Origin: Vibrio artabrorum
Lineage (GTDB): Bacteria; Pseudomonadota; Gammaproteobacteria; Enterobacterales; Vibrionaceae
DNA: 64,000 bases
Assembly (NCBI RefSeq): GCF_024347295.1
Contig: NZ_AP025459.1
Coordinates: forward strand, 744,001-808,000
Direction: 5' to 3'
The notes beneath the pieces were generated by a model. The model saw only the letters and a program-made list of their open reading frames with translations, searched no databases and was not told where the DNA came from. This document shows positions 1 through 8,395 of this stretch, piece after piece. How positions within the stretch are numbered: the first letter of the stretch is position 1; each line of letters begins with the position of its first letter. Made by a program: the position numbers and the translations under genes.

Positions 1-1
1 C

Positions 2-1132
2 CATTGTGAGGGCTACAATCGCAACCAGTTTTCGGCGAGCAACCCTAATGGCGTCTTGTATCGATATGAGAACGTATGTGCACAAGATGCGATTCACGGC
101 ATCATTCTCAAGTGGGCGTATAACGGCTGGGTTGATAATGTCCGTATCGACATGATCGGTTCACATCCTATTGTCAGTGAGTTCGCCAAAGCAGTCACCA
201 TCTCCAACAGCACGATCGACGGCTCGTGGAATAAGGGGGCTGGCGGAAATGGCTATGTTCGTGGCTCTAAGTTATACAACAGCTGGATCCACAATAACGA
301 TATTCGTAACATTCGACACCTCGCTCTCCAATGGTCAGCGACTGGAAATATCGTCGAGCACAATACACTGAATGTTGATATGAACTTCCACGGTGGCTGG
401 GAGCGAAATAATTTGGTTCGCTTAAATCATATCGCCGTGCCGTACGAGCATCGCAGTTGGTCTAATGGGGCGCCAGAATCGGGGTCAACGTGGCAACCGA
501 TTTGGGTTGGCTCCGGCGACCACGCCAGTAAGTGGTCAGGACCGACAGGGCCTAATAATGTCCTAACCAACAATACACTGGAGAAAGCAAAGAGTTCGGG
601 TGAGAGTATTACTCGATGGGGGCTATTCGATGAACCTGATGTCGAGTACGCGCTCAATTGGGATGGCAGCCAGTACAAACATCTCAATATTAATGAAGAG
701 CCAATAGCGACTTGGAATCAAGCGTTGGCAGAGGGCGTTCATCAGCAGATACCAACTTCTGGTGTCACTGTGGCTGGAGGTTCTTGGCCTCCGGAGGGGG
801 TCGATCCAGAGGAGCCTGTTGATCCAATCGATCCACCTGTATCTGAAGGGTGTGATGTCATCACCCAATATAGTTGGGGGCAGAAAATGGAGTTGGACTT
901 ATCCCAAGCAAGCTGTGTAGCGATTGATAGAGATCTCGCAGGAAAGACAGTGCAATTGTGGGACAGTGATGCAAATAATAGTTGTGATTTCAGGGGGACG
1001 TTATCCAGCATTGATGGTAGCGGCTCAGTTAACGTGACATCAAACTATGTGAGCAGTAATAGCCTAACAGGTAAGCTGGTTAAAGTGATACCAAATAATA
1101 ATTGTCAGTATGTTAAATTTAGGTCGTACTAA
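2..1132 (+). CDS. Secreted-type right-handed beta-helix protein, C-terminal part (5' end outside window)
   Basis: The reading frame is open from base 2, so the gene starts upstream; the TTG at 56 is internal. The visible part has the Asn-rich turns and repeated short hydrophobic strands of a parallel beta-helix (about residues 1-210 of the visible part). A Pro/Glu/Asp linker (PPEGVDPEEPVDPIDPP) follows, then a Cys-containing domain of about 95 residues (CDVITQ... to NNNCQYVKFRSY). Beta-helix plus linker plus small appended domain is common in secreted polysaccharide lyases and binding modules. It lies in a uronate-utilisation region, so a lyase role is plausible. No catalytic residues could be assigned and the CAZy family is unknown. 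Confidence 0.7.
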   Translation, partial: HCEGYNRNQFSASNPNGVLYRYENVCAQDAIHGIILKWAYNGWVDNVRIDMIGSHPIVSEFAKAVTISNSTIDGSWNKGAGGNGYVRGSKLYNSWIHNNDIRNIRHLALQWSATGNIVEHNTLNVDMNFHGGWERNNLVRLNHIAVPYEHRSWSNGAPESGSTWQPIWVGSGDHASKWSGPTGPNNVLTNNTLEKAKSSGESITRWGLFDEPDVEYALNWDGSQYKHLNINEEPIATWNQALAEGVHQQIPTSGVTVAGGSWPPEGVDPEEPVDPIDPPVSEGCDVITQYSWGQKMELDLSQASCVAIDRDLAGKTVQLWDSDANNSCDFRGTLSSIDGSGSVNVTSNYVSSNSLTGKLVKVIPNNNCQYVKFRSY

Positions 1133-1170
1133 GTTACATACTTGCCCCGTCCTGATATGGGTTGACACTT

Positions 1171-1260
1171 CTAACCATACGCTCGATGTAATTCATCGGG
1201 CGTTTGGTATTCTAAGGACGTATGTGGCCTCATTTGATTATAGATCTTGATATGATTTTT
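1171..1260 (-). pseudogene. Remnant of IS3-family OrfB transposase C-terminus
   Basis: The reverse strand reads KIYNQMRPHTSLEYQTPDEL followed by HRAYG and a stop. This is the typical C-terminal tail of IS3-family OrfB integrase-type transposases. Nothing upstream in this frame continues the protein, so only about 30 codons remain. It is a scar of an old insertion next to the beta-helix gene. Confidence 0.75.
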
Positions 1261-1493
1261 AAACTGATGCTTCAATTGATATTTTATGTAATTTCATTAA
1301 GGAAGTTTTATGATTGTTCGCAAAATTTATGATTGCTATTTCTCTTGCTTGTCCTAGGGGTGTAATGGCGGATGATATAGACTTCATTTTATTGGTTGAA
1401 ACCATAAAGTATGAGGTTACATCATTTCTTCCGTTTGCAAAGAAGCAAGCATCGGATGTAATCTCGTAAAGTCGCACTTCAGGAGAGGCTTAG

Positions 1494-1721
1494 AAGCGAG
1501 TCATCATTGCACTTATCAATTATCGTTTAGGCAATGCCTACATTTGGGCTAATGACCACAATGTCGTCGTTTCATTAACCAAGCGGATTGCCGATGGACA
1601 CTTATCTCAGTCTGTACCGCAAGGAAGCATTTTAGAATCCGTTAGTCAGATGCAAGCGTCAATCAAGCCATTTTCATTGAGTTCAATGAAAACGGCTATT
1701 GGACGATCTGCAATCCAATAG
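1494..1721 (+). pseudogene. Possible chemoreceptor HAMP-region remnant
   Basis: An in-frame stretch between two stops, without a convincing start, contains SLTKRIADGHLSQSVPQ. This resembles the start of a HAMP domain in methyl-accepting chemotaxis proteins (usual form: rxIAdGDLtq). Nothing of the signalling domain follows here. A C-terminal chemoreceptor fragment sits on the other strand at 14035-14703. Assignment rests on this short motif only. Confidence 0.3.
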
Positions 1722-1774
1722 CCATGGTTTTGAAAAACAAGAGCTAGTGGCAGGTTAAGCATGAGTTGTCACGT

Positions 1775-2500
1775 TTAATAGGGTGGTTTGCACATCACTT
1801 CACTGAGCGGGCGATGACAGAGTCTTAGTCTCTTTACTTGAGCTAATAATAGCTCCGCACAACCTAATGCATCACTGGCTGCGGAGTGGGCCTGATAATC
1901 GGGCAAATTATAGTGTTGGCGCAGATCATCGAGTTGGAAGCTAGCATGGCCACTATTTTTTCCTAAATAGCTAAATCGCTTCTCAAGCATCAAGGTGTCT
2001 ATCATGTAACAAGGCAGCTTTTCCAATTGATAGCGCCTTTTGAGATACGACGATAAAAAGCCATACTCAATGCCCGCACTGTGGGCAATGATAGTTTTGC
2101 CTGCACAATGTTCGATTAATAGATCGAGTGCTGGCTCGGGCTCCACCCCCTGTTTTTGAACTTGAATGGGCATAATTTCATGAATGATAGCGCTCTCTGG
2201 TCGCACAATAACGTCGTAGCGCAGAATCACTTCGCTAACACTGGTTAAATCAATCTCTTCATAGTTTAACTCAACCGTTCCAATAGAGAGGATCCTATCA
2301 GTGTCAGGATTTAATCCTGTCGTTTCAAAATCGAGTGCGACAAATTGTTGTTCAGACAACGGGCGCTCTGCATTAGGGAGCGGGTGGGCAAAGTAATGCT
2401 CGAGGGCATGAGAAGACCAGCGTTTAGCCTGCATGGATTGGTGCAAAGCTTCAATATTGTCGCCTTTAGAGAATAGCTTTTGTAGGGCTTTGGCCAGCAT
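1775..2500 (-). CDS. DnaQ-like (DEDDh) 3'-5' exonuclease
   Basis: 241 residues. The exonuclease domain runs from about residue 48. ExoI is ALDFETTG (Asp and Glu metal ligands), ExoII is around KTIIAHSAG, and ExoIII is AHSAASDALGCAELL with the H-x4-D pattern of the DEDDh subclass. An N-terminal extension of about 45 residues precedes it. The start ATG lies one base after the stop of the CBS/DUF294 gene (2502-4370), so the two are almost certainly co-transcribed and translationally coupled. This pairing is commonly seen in gamma-proteobacteria, often near acetate genes. The exact substrate is unknown. Confidence 0.88.
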   Translation of the reverse strand: MLAKALQKLFSKGDNIEALHQSMQAKRWSSHALEHYFAHPLPNAERPLSEQQFVALDFETTGLNPDTDRILSIGTVELNYEEIDLTSVSEVILRYDVIVRPESAIIHEIMPIQVQKQGVEPEPALDLLIEHCAGKTIIAHSAGIEYGFLSSYLKRRYQLEKLPCYMIDTLMLEKRFSYLGKNSGHASFQLDDLRQHYNLPDYQAHSAASDALGCAELLLAQVKRLRLCHRPLSEVMCKPPY

Positions 2501-2501
2501 G

Positions 2502-4370
2502 TTAGAACCCGCCTACAAATTTGAGTTTAGCGACATCCTGCAGTTCGCTGATTATCTTGAACGCTTCTTTGAGGTGCTTGCGTTCAAAACTGCTGAATTC
2601 GTCAGGGCGGATGTGGTTATCCGGAGTATCACCACGAAGCTGTGCGTTGAGCTGGTGCCTAAAACGAACTTGAGTTAGAAAACGGTACGCGCCGATAATG
2701 TTGTCGCAACTGTTTTGAGACAAGGTGCCTTGCTCAACTGCATATCGAAATCGCTCTTCAGTCCCTGTTAGCGACCCTCCAGCGGCAAGGCTGTATATTC
2801 GAGCAAGATCGATGATGAGATTCAACGCAAATTTTTTGATGTTGAGTGATTTAGTGTTATCACCACTTTTTTCTAGTACCAGGCTATTGAAAATACCAAG
2901 TGGCGGTGATGTTTCGATGGCATCGCGTGTTAGTGCCGGGATAAAGCGAGGGTTTGCATGAATGGTCTGGTGTAGGTGGTTTTGAAGCGTATCAACAAGT
3001 TCCGCGTTCCCGTACACGCAGCGTATTTCCATGAAGACACTGATGTTGAGCAGTTTATTGTATTCTGGACTAGCTACCCATTTTGTATAGTATTCTTTCC
3101 AGCGACCTACACTCTGATTCCATTTTGCTGTGGCTGCCATGTACTTGCCATCACAAAGGGGATAGCCCACTGCGGCTAATCCATTACACACTCGCATTGC
3201 AAAGTAAGTGAAGTAGAATCGATCATCCTTGGTTGCATCTTCTGCGAGTACGAGAGCATTGTCTTGATCAGAGAGCATGTGTACTTCGTTTCTTGCATGC
3301 GACCCAGCAACCATCCAAGCGTATTCACAAGGTGGTGGACCGAGCACTTCTTCAGTTAGTTGGATTATTCGTCTATTGAACGCATCCATGATCATCGACA
3401 TCACCTGACCATGAATTTCGGCGCTCACGCCACTTTCGACCAAGGCTTGGAAAATAGTTTCTTTTTCATCTCGTAAACTCGCAAGCGCATTGATCGAGTT
3501 GGCGTACTTGATTTTTTCAATGAGGAAGAGCGATTGAGTACAATGGTTATGAACTAGATGTGTAGTCGTTAATAAGCCTTTTACTTCGTTATTGGCGATT
3601 ACAGGCAGGCATCGAATATTATACTGCAACATGAGTGAAATCGCTTGAATCACTTTGTCTTCGCTATTGATCAAAATGGGGTTACGTGTCATGACTTCAT
3701 AAATAGGTCGCTGGGTATCTATGCCCTGAGCGACAACATGTTGGGTCATATCACGGTCGGTGACCAAGCCGACAATTTCATGTTCTTTTAGTACCACGGC
3801 GCATGAGCTGTGACGCTTACCACACATGGCCTTGGCGACATCCATGATCGAGTCGTCGTAACTTGATACTGTGATATTTTCGCTGGCGACTTCTCCAACC
3901 GTACGAAAGAACAAGCTTTTCTCTTCTTTGTTGACGATAGAACGTATGGCGGAGTTCAAACGGGTTTTTGCCGTAGCGGCAAAGTAGTCTTTAAGCTCGG
4001 GATGTTGCTTGCACGTCTCTTGAATGTTTGCATGTGGTATAAGATAAAGTAGCGAGTCTTCAATAGCTTCCGCTCGGTAGCCATCTTCTGCTTCATTAAG
4101 GGGCTCAAGGAAAGTAAACCCAAACTGATCCTCTTCACCGAGACGGGCTCGGAGTTTATTGATTTGGGTACGCTGCTCTATTGCGCCTTTTCGAATCACA
4201 TAGAGGTACCGTTTCTCGCACATCGAGTGAAACTCAATACTTTCTCCCTTGGCTAGGTATTTGACTGTGACTGAGCCTGCTAGTGATTCAACCACCTGTT
4301 TTGGTAGAAGGTCGAAAGGGTCAAGGTGAATCAAAAAGTCGAAAATGTTATTTGAAGCTGAAGTACCCAT
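2502..4370 (-). CDS. Cyclic-nucleotide-binding/CBS/DUF294 nucleotidyltransferase-like protein
   Basis: 622 residues, cytoplasmic. Order of domains: a cNMP-binding-like beta-roll (about 20-140), a CBS pair (about 160-285, with GLVTDRDMTQHV and MTRNPIL), a DUF294 nucleotidyltransferase core (about 345-450; GSHARNE then SDQDNAL supplies the G-S...D-x-D signature) and the DUF294 C-terminal helical domain. The architecture is that of GlnD-related signal-transduction proteins that may sense nucleotides. The substrate to be nucleotidylated is not known. It is upstream of and coupled to the DnaQ-like exonuclease. A TGAAA-N5-TTTCA palindrome lies 15 bp before the start. Confidence 0.88.
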   Translation of the reverse strand: MGTSASNNIFDFLIHLDPFDLLPKQVVESLAGSVTVKYLAKGESIEFHSMCEKRYLYVIRKGAIEQRTQINKLRARLGEEDQFGFTFLEPLNEAEDGYRAEAIEDSLLYLIPHANIQETCKQHPELKDYFAATAKTRLNSAIRSIVNKEEKSLFFRTVGEVASENITVSSYDDSIMDVAKAMCGKRHSSCAVVLKEHEIVGLVTDRDMTQHVVAQGIDTQRPIYEVMTRNPILINSEDKVIQAISLMLQYNIRCLPVIANNEVKGLLTTTHLVHNHCTQSLFLIEKIKYANSINALASLRDEKETIFQALVESGVSAEIHGQVMSMIMDAFNRRIIQLTEEVLGPPPCEYAWMVAGSHARNEVHMLSDQDNALVLAEDATKDDRFYFTYFAMRVCNGLAAVGYPLCDGKYMAATAKWNQSVGRWKEYYTKWVASPEYNKLLNISVFMEIRCVYGNAELVDTLQNHLHQTIHANPRFIPALTRDAIETSPPLGIFNSLVLEKSGDNTKSLNIKKFALNLIIDLARIYSLAAGGSLTGTEERFRYAVEQGTLSQNSCDNIIGAYRFLTQVRFRHQLNAQLRGDTPDNHIRPDEFSSFERKHLKEAFKIISELQDVAKLKFVGGF

Positions 4371-4384
4371 GTAAATCCCTTAAA

Positions 4385-4399
4385 TGAAATGGTGTTTCA
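4385..4399. promoter_or_regulatory. Candidate KdgR operator (TGAAA-N5-TTTCA)
   Basis: The sequence TGAAATGGTGTTTCA is a perfect palindrome around five bases and fits the KdgR box form TGAAAC-N3-GTTTCA. It lies 15 bp upstream of the CBS/DUF294 start and downstream of kdgR itself, so its target is unclear. Three weaker matches with the same spacing occur upstream of uronate genes in this window. Confidence 0.35.
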
Positions 4400-4416
4400 A
4401 TAAAGTGCTTGGCGGC

Positions 4417-4446
4417 AAAAAAAGCAGCACGAGTGCTGCTTTTTTA
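4417..4446 (-). terminator. Rho-independent terminator after kdgR
   Basis: AAAAAAAGCAGCAC then GAGTGCTGCTTTTTT forms a strong GC hairpin with A and T runs on both sides. It sits 13 bp after the kdgR stop and before the next minus-strand gene, and it could act in both directions. Confidence 0.85.
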
Positions 4447-4458
4447 ACTGTATTAATG

Positions 4459-5241
4459 TCAGACAGGGTAATTGTGATAGCCCAAGTGCTCAGAAACATT
4501 GCGGCCAGCCGAGTGGAGCTGGGCAATGTACTCTTGTTTGCGGTTTTCTTCGAATCGGATAGTAGGAAACGAAACAGAGATAGCCGCAATAGGGTCACCA
4601 AATCGGTCGTAAACCGGTACTGCAATGCAACGCAATCCTGGCTCTTGTTCTTCGTTGTCTTCACCAAAATGCTGCTCACGAACAAGGTTCAATTCTTCAA
4701 GCAGTTGGTCTGCGTTTTCATGCGTATGCTGCGTGTGTTTTTTAAACTTAACATCAGCCAAGAGAGCTCGTACTTCTTGCTCATCCATATGAGACATCAA
4801 CACCTTACCAATAGCTGTGCTGTAGAGCGGGTTGCGGCGACCGATGCGTGAGTGCATACGTAGATGATAACTGGAGTCTATCTTGTGTAGGTAGATGATG
4901 GAGTCTTCGTCAATGGAGCCCAAGTGGACAGTTTCATTGATTATCTTGGAGATTTTCGCCATCTCAGTATTAGCAAGATTAATGAGGTCGACATGCTCTA
5001 AAGCTTTTGAACCTAACTCAAATAATTTTAATGTCAGTGAGTATTTATCGGCTTCCCCTTCCTGCTCAACAAACCCGAGTGTCTTCATGGTTTGTAAAAA
5101 GCGATAGGTTGTCGCCTTTGACATCATCAAGCGTTGAGATAGCTCGGATACACCAATCTCTTTTTGGTTAGCCAGTGCTGAGAGGATGTTAAATACTTTT
5201 AATACTGACGATACAGCTTCCGGTTGAGTTGATTTTTCCAT
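4459..5241 (-). CDS. kdgR: IclR-family repressor of uronate catabolism, KdgR
   Basis: 260 residues. An N-terminal winged HTH (VSSVLKVFNILSAL... SKATTYRFLQTMKTLGFV) is followed by the IclR effector domain (LHKIDSSYHLRMHSRIGRR, NPLYSTAIGKVLMS, EEQEPGLRCIAVPVYDRFG). These blocks match what I know of E. coli and pectinolytic KdgR closely. KdgR represses pectin and uronate genes and is released by KDG. It is divergent from kduD across a 260-bp control region. A second, clearly paralogous copy lies at 43162-43944. Confidence 0.92.
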   Translation of the reverse strand: MEKSTQPEAVSSVLKVFNILSALANQKEIGVSELSQRLMMSKATTYRFLQTMKTLGFVEQEGEADKYSLTLKLFELGSKALEHVDLINLANTEMAKISKIINETVHLGSIDEDSIIYLHKIDSSYHLRMHSRIGRRNPLYSTAIGKVLMSHMDEQEVRALLADVKFKKHTQHTHENADQLLEELNLVREQHFGEDNEEQEPGLRCIAVPVYDRFGDPIAAISVSFPTIRFEENRKQEYIAQLHSAGRNVSEHLGYHNYPV

Positions 5242-5342
5242 TTCACGCTCTGAGTCATTTTCGATAGTACCTGATTATACCTGATATGTTCGAGCGAGTC
5301 AGTAGTTTCGAAAAGCCATTTCATTAATTTAAAACCAATAAT

Positions 5343-5358
5343 TGAGATGTCAATCACA
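5343..5358. promoter_or_regulatory. Candidate CRP site upstream of kduD
   Basis: TGAGATGTCAATCACA matches TGTGA-N6-TCACA with one mismatch. It lies in the kdgR-kduD divergent region about 145 bp before kduD. Catabolite control of this operon is an inference. Confidence 0.45.
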
Positions 5359-5382
5359 TTATTTGTAGTTAACTTTAAAAAT

Positions 5383-5397
5383 TAAAACGCAATTTCA
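5383..5397. promoter_or_regulatory. Candidate KdgR operator upstream of kduD
   Basis: TAAAACGCAATTTCA matches the TGAAA-N5-TTTCA half-site pattern with one mismatch. It lies between the possible CRP site and the kduD start, where a repressor would block transcription. Confidence 0.45.
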
Positions 5398-5500
5398 AAA
5401 ATAACTTTAGATCGTATCATTTTTTGTGTAATGTAAGTTTCAACAGAGTGAACACCGGCCTTTTTTTGTTCACCACACATTCACTACAAAGGTACAGATT

Positions 5501-6262
5501 ATGATTCTTGATTCGTTTAGCCTTGAAGGCAAGGTAGCAGTGGTAACTGGTTGTGATACCGGTCTTGGGCAAGGAATGGCTATCGGGCTTGCTAAAGCAG
5601 GTTGTGACATTGTTGGCGTGAACATTGTTGAACCGTCAGAGACGATTGCGATGATCGAAGAGACAGGTCGCAAGTTTGTTGATATTCGCGCTAACTTAAT
5701 GAAGTTAGATGATATTCCAAGCATCGTCGATCGTGCAGTTACGGAGTTAGGTCGAATTGATATCTTGGTAAACAATGCAGGCATCATCCGTCGTAACGAC
5801 GCCATTGACTTCTCTGAGCAAGATTGGGATGACGTGATGAATATCAACATAAAGTCGGTGTTCTTTATGTCACAAGCGGTAGCGAAACAGTTTATCGCGC
5901 AAGGCCAAGGTGGCAAAATCATTAACGTCGCGTCAATGTTGTCATTCCAAGGTGGTATTCGAGTACCATCTTACACCGCTTCAAAGAGTGGAGTGATGGG
6001 TGTGACTCGACTAATGGCTAACGAATGGGCAAAAGAAGGCATTAATGTTAATGCTATTGCGCCGGGCTACATGGCAACAAATAACACAGTAGCACTGCGC
6101 GCTGATGAGCAGCGTAATGCTGAAATTTTAGAGCGTATTCCAGCTGACCGTTGGGGCACTCCGGAAGATCTAGCGGGGCCATGTGTATTCTTGGCATCGA
6201 AAGCATCTGACTATATCAATGGTTACACTATTGCCGTTGACGGTGGTTGGTTGTCTCGCTAA
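5501..6262 (+). CDS. kduD: 2-dehydro-3-deoxy-D-gluconate 5-dehydrogenase KduD (SDR)
   Basis: 253 residues, the usual KduD length. SDR signatures: TGCDTGLGQG (nucleotide binding), NNAG, and the catalytic YTASK following the serine block. The ending VDGGWLSR is typical of KduD. It reduces 5-keto-4-deoxyuronate (DKII) to KDG in the cytoplasm. It is first in a four-gene operon with a YgjV-like membrane protein, kdgF and an RpiB-family isomerase. A classic kduI is absent from the window; the RpiB-like protein probably fills that step. Confidence 0.93.
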   Translation: MILDSFSLEGKVAVVTGCDTGLGQGMAIGLAKAGCDIVGVNIVEPSETIAMIEETGRKFVDIRANLMKLDDIPSIVDRAVTELGRIDILVNNAGIIRRNDAIDFSEQDWDDVMNINIKSVFFMSQAVAKQFIAQGQGGKIINVASMLSFQGGIRVPSYTASKSGVMGVTRLMANEWAKEGINVNAIAPGYMATNNTVALRADEQRNAEILERIPADRWGTPEDLAGPCVFLASKASDYINGYTIAVDGGWLSR

Positions 6263-6280
6263 CAGGCTTAAGAGAAGGTG

Positions 6281-6775
6281 ATGGATCTATTTTCTGTCGG
6301 ACAGGTATTAGGTTTTTTGAGTTTTGGTTTAGGAATTTCTACCTTTTACCAAAAAGACGACAGGCAGCTCAAAATTTTAATGTTTGTCTTTAATATCAAT
6401 CATCTTTTCCACTATTTACTACTAGGTTCAACCGTATCTGCCGCGGCAGCCGGACTGTCGGCAGCAAGAACGTTGGTATCGATACATACACGGTCCAAGC
6501 TTGTAGCAGTATTGTTCATTGTTGTTGCAGGTGGTATAGGGCAGCTTTGGTCAATTTTTGGCACGATGATCGGGACGTTCTCAATGTTTGTTCTCAGCGG
6601 CGTGGCAATGCGTATTGGCTTTTTGCTTGGTGCGACATGTTGGCTAATCAACAATATATTGGTTGGTTCAATAGGTGGTACCTTACTTGAAGCGACACTT
6701 ATAGTGACGAACCTAGTAACCATTTATCGATTACGCAAATCAAGTGATTTGGTGTCTAGCGAATCACAAACATAA
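6281..6775 (+). CDS. YgjV-like inner membrane protein
   Basis: About 164 residues with four to six hydrophobic segments (FGLGISTFY..., HYLLLGSTVSAAAAGL, LVAVLFIVVAGGIGQ, GATCWLINNILVGSIGGTLLEA). This matches the Imp-YgjV family, whose E. coli member sits by hexuronate genes. A GTG three bases earlier is possible; the ATG is preferred because of the AGAG sequence upstream. It lies 18 bp after kduD and 13 bp before kdgF, so it is part of the same operon. A transport role has been suggested from such contexts but is not shown. Confidence 0.75.
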   Translation: MDLFSVGQVLGFLSFGLGISTFYQKDDRQLKILMFVFNINHLFHYLLLGSTVSAAAAGLSAARTLVSIHTRSKLVAVLFIVVAGGIGQLWSIFGTMIGTFSMFVLSGVAMRIGFLLGATCWLINNILVGSIGGTLLEATLIVTNLVTIYRLRKSSDLVSSESQT

Positions 6776-6788
6776 TAGGTTTTTACAC

Positions 6789-7109
6789 ATGTTCGTATTC
6801 AATAAAAATGTGCAGTTAGAAGACTTAGGTGATGGTGTCAGCCGAAAGGTGCTTGCACACAACGACAACATGATGTCGGTTGAAGTCCATTTTGAAAAAG
6901 GTGCGGTTGGTGCTATGCATTCGCACCCACATGAGCAGCTTACTTATGTGCTGTCTGGCGCTTTTGAATTCACGATTGGCGAGGAAATGCACATCGTTAA
7001 GGCCGGTGACACCATGTATAAGCAGCCAGATATTGAACACGGTTGTGTGTGTGTTGAGGCAGGTACGCTAATCGATACGTTCACACCAATGCGCAAAGAT
7101 TTTGTTTAA
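6789..7109 (+). CDS. kdgF: Cupin KdgF, unsaturated monouronate linearising enzyme
   Basis: 106 residues, a single cupin. The metal-site block MHSHPHEQLTYVLSG supplies His44, His46 or His48 and Gln50, with His84 in DIEHGCVC. The C-terminal DTFTPMRKDF carries the Asp and Phe positions known to matter in KdgF. KdgF opens 4,5-unsaturated galacturonate or glucuronate to 5-keto-4-deoxyuronate. The ATG at 6789 is chosen because the cupin alignment begins there; the frame extends 15 codons further upstream without supporting similarity. Confidence 0.85.
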   Translation: MFVFNKNVQLEDLGDGVSRKVLAHNDNMMSVEVHFEKGAVGAMHSHPHEQLTYVLSGAFEFTIGEEMHIVKAGDTMYKQPDIEHGCVCVEAGTLIDTFTPMRKDFV

Positions 7110-7148
7110 GATTAAACTAATGACGAGCCTTCTCGTCGGGGAACTACT

Positions 7149-7784
7149 ATGAAAATTGCACTAATGATGGAAAACAGCCAAGCACCAAAAAATGCGATGG
7201 TTGCTTCTGAACTAAACCTTGTGGCAGGTAATTTAGGCCACGACGTATTCAATGTCGGTATGACAGATGAAAACGACCACCACCTAACTTACATTCACCT
7301 AGGTATCATGGCGAGCATCCTACTGAACTCAAAAGCAGTAGACTTTATCGTAACTGGCTGTGGCACAGGCCAAGGTGCGTTGGTGGCAAGCAACCTTCAC
7401 CCAGGTGTGGTATGTGGTTACTGCTTAGAACCATCAGATGCATTCCTTTTCAACCAAATTAACAATGGTAATGCTATTTCATTGGCGTTTGCGAAAGGCT
7501 TTGGTTGGGCTGGAGAGCTGAATGTTCGTTATATCTTCGAAAAAGCATTTACTGGTGCTCGTGGCGAAGGCTACCCTGTAGAACGAGTTGTACCTCAGCA
7601 GCAAAACGCAGCAATTCTTAATGATGTTAAGGCTGCTGTTTGCAAGGACGTTGTAGCATCACTAAAAGCGATTGATCAAGATCTAGTCAAGCAAGCTGTT
7701 GGTGGCGCTCAGTTCCAAGAATGTTTCTTTGCTAATTGCCAGGTCACTGAAATTGCTGAATACGTTCGCACTTTGATTGATTAA
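7149..7784 (+). CDS. RpiB/LacA/LacB-family isomerase, probable DhuI-type 4-deoxy-5-hexosulose-uronate isomerase
   Basis: 211 residues. The N-terminal half is a Rossmann-like RpiB fold with a TGCGTGQGA active-site loop (RpiB: GSGxGxS). The C-terminal extension is longer than in RpiB. The streptococcal/lactobacillar enzyme DhuI belongs to this family and converts DKI to DKII, the KduI step. Here the gene follows kdgF and kduD in one operon, which supplies exactly the missing step. Ribose-5-phosphate isomerase activity is a less likely alternative. It starts with a clear GGGGAACT-type ribosome site. Confidence 0.75.
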   Translation: MKIALMMENSQAPKNAMVASELNLVAGNLGHDVFNVGMTDENDHHLTYIHLGIMASILLNSKAVDFIVTGCGTGQGALVASNLHPGVVCGYCLEPSDAFLFNQINNGNAISLAFAKGFGWAGELNVRYIFEKAFTGARGEGYPVERVVPQQQNAAILNDVKAAVCKDVVASLKAIDQDLVKQAVGGAQFQECFFANCQVTEIAEYVRTLID

Positions 7785-7803
7785 TTTGATCTGACTTAAA
7801 GTG

Positions 7804-7837
7804 GCCTCAGAACTCCTTGAAATTTTATATCTGAGGC
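7804..7837 (+). terminator. Probable terminator of the kduD operon
   Basis: GCCTCAGA pairs with TCTGAGGC around an 18-base loop, 20 bp after the isomerase stop. No long T run follows, so it may be a weak or Rho-assisted terminator. Confidence 0.5.
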
Positions 7838-8329
7838 TGCTTCAAATCAAACGTAGCACCACTTATTGGCTATTTTATTATTTGTTTTGATGTCCATATC
7901 GGGATTTGGCCAGCCAGTGTTATCATTGGTTTTTTTATTTTTGATAGTCAACAGACTTATGGTCGTTGTCTCATAGTTTCACTAGCTTTCCTTTCTCATT
8001 CTCATTCTCATTCTCAAAAGCAAAGATTCACATTGAACGGAAAAGTCTATTCTTAAGGTGGCATCTGAAGTCTATTATTCCAAGCAAACTATGCCGTTGT
8101 ATCATTGGCATTTGCGAACAAACGGTTAGTGTGTAGGCTTATTTTCATTGAGCTCCCTGTTAGATGCATGGACTTGCTTTGGACGCTTAATGTCTTGACT
8201 GTCATCTGCTGCGTAACTGTGTAACTGCGTCGGCGGTTGAGGTAAGTAAATTTGAGCTGGGTGCGGTTTCGTTAAAAATAGCGGTTAGAGCGGATGTTTT
8301 TTTCCTTATTATCCCATCATGATTGATTT
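7838..8329. other. Intergenic region without recognisable gene
   Basis: About 490 bp between the convergent kduD operon and eda. All frames are broken. A short run of three CATTCT units lies near 8000. No RNA gene or coding remnant was recognised. Confidence 0.6.
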
Positions 8330-8369
8330 TTCAAAAAGAAATTAGCCCCATGGCCAAAGCTCGTGGGGC
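8330..8369 (-). terminator. Terminator of kdgK-eda
   Basis: On the reverse strand GCCCCACGAGCTTTGGCCAT then GGGGC folds into a hairpin with six paired bases and is followed by TAATTTCTTTTT. It lies 27 bp after the eda stop. Confidence 0.6.
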
Positions 8370-8395
8370 ATAGTTTCCATAAGCGGGGGGGCGAA

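Noticed and set aside
1259..1477. 72-codon minus-strand frame between the IS3 scar and the exonuclease
   Set aside because: No family features, and a similar-length frame exists on the plus strand; neither could be preferred.
7990..8020. CATTCT repeats as a phase-variable tract
   Set aside because: Only three units, no gene over or directly after them.
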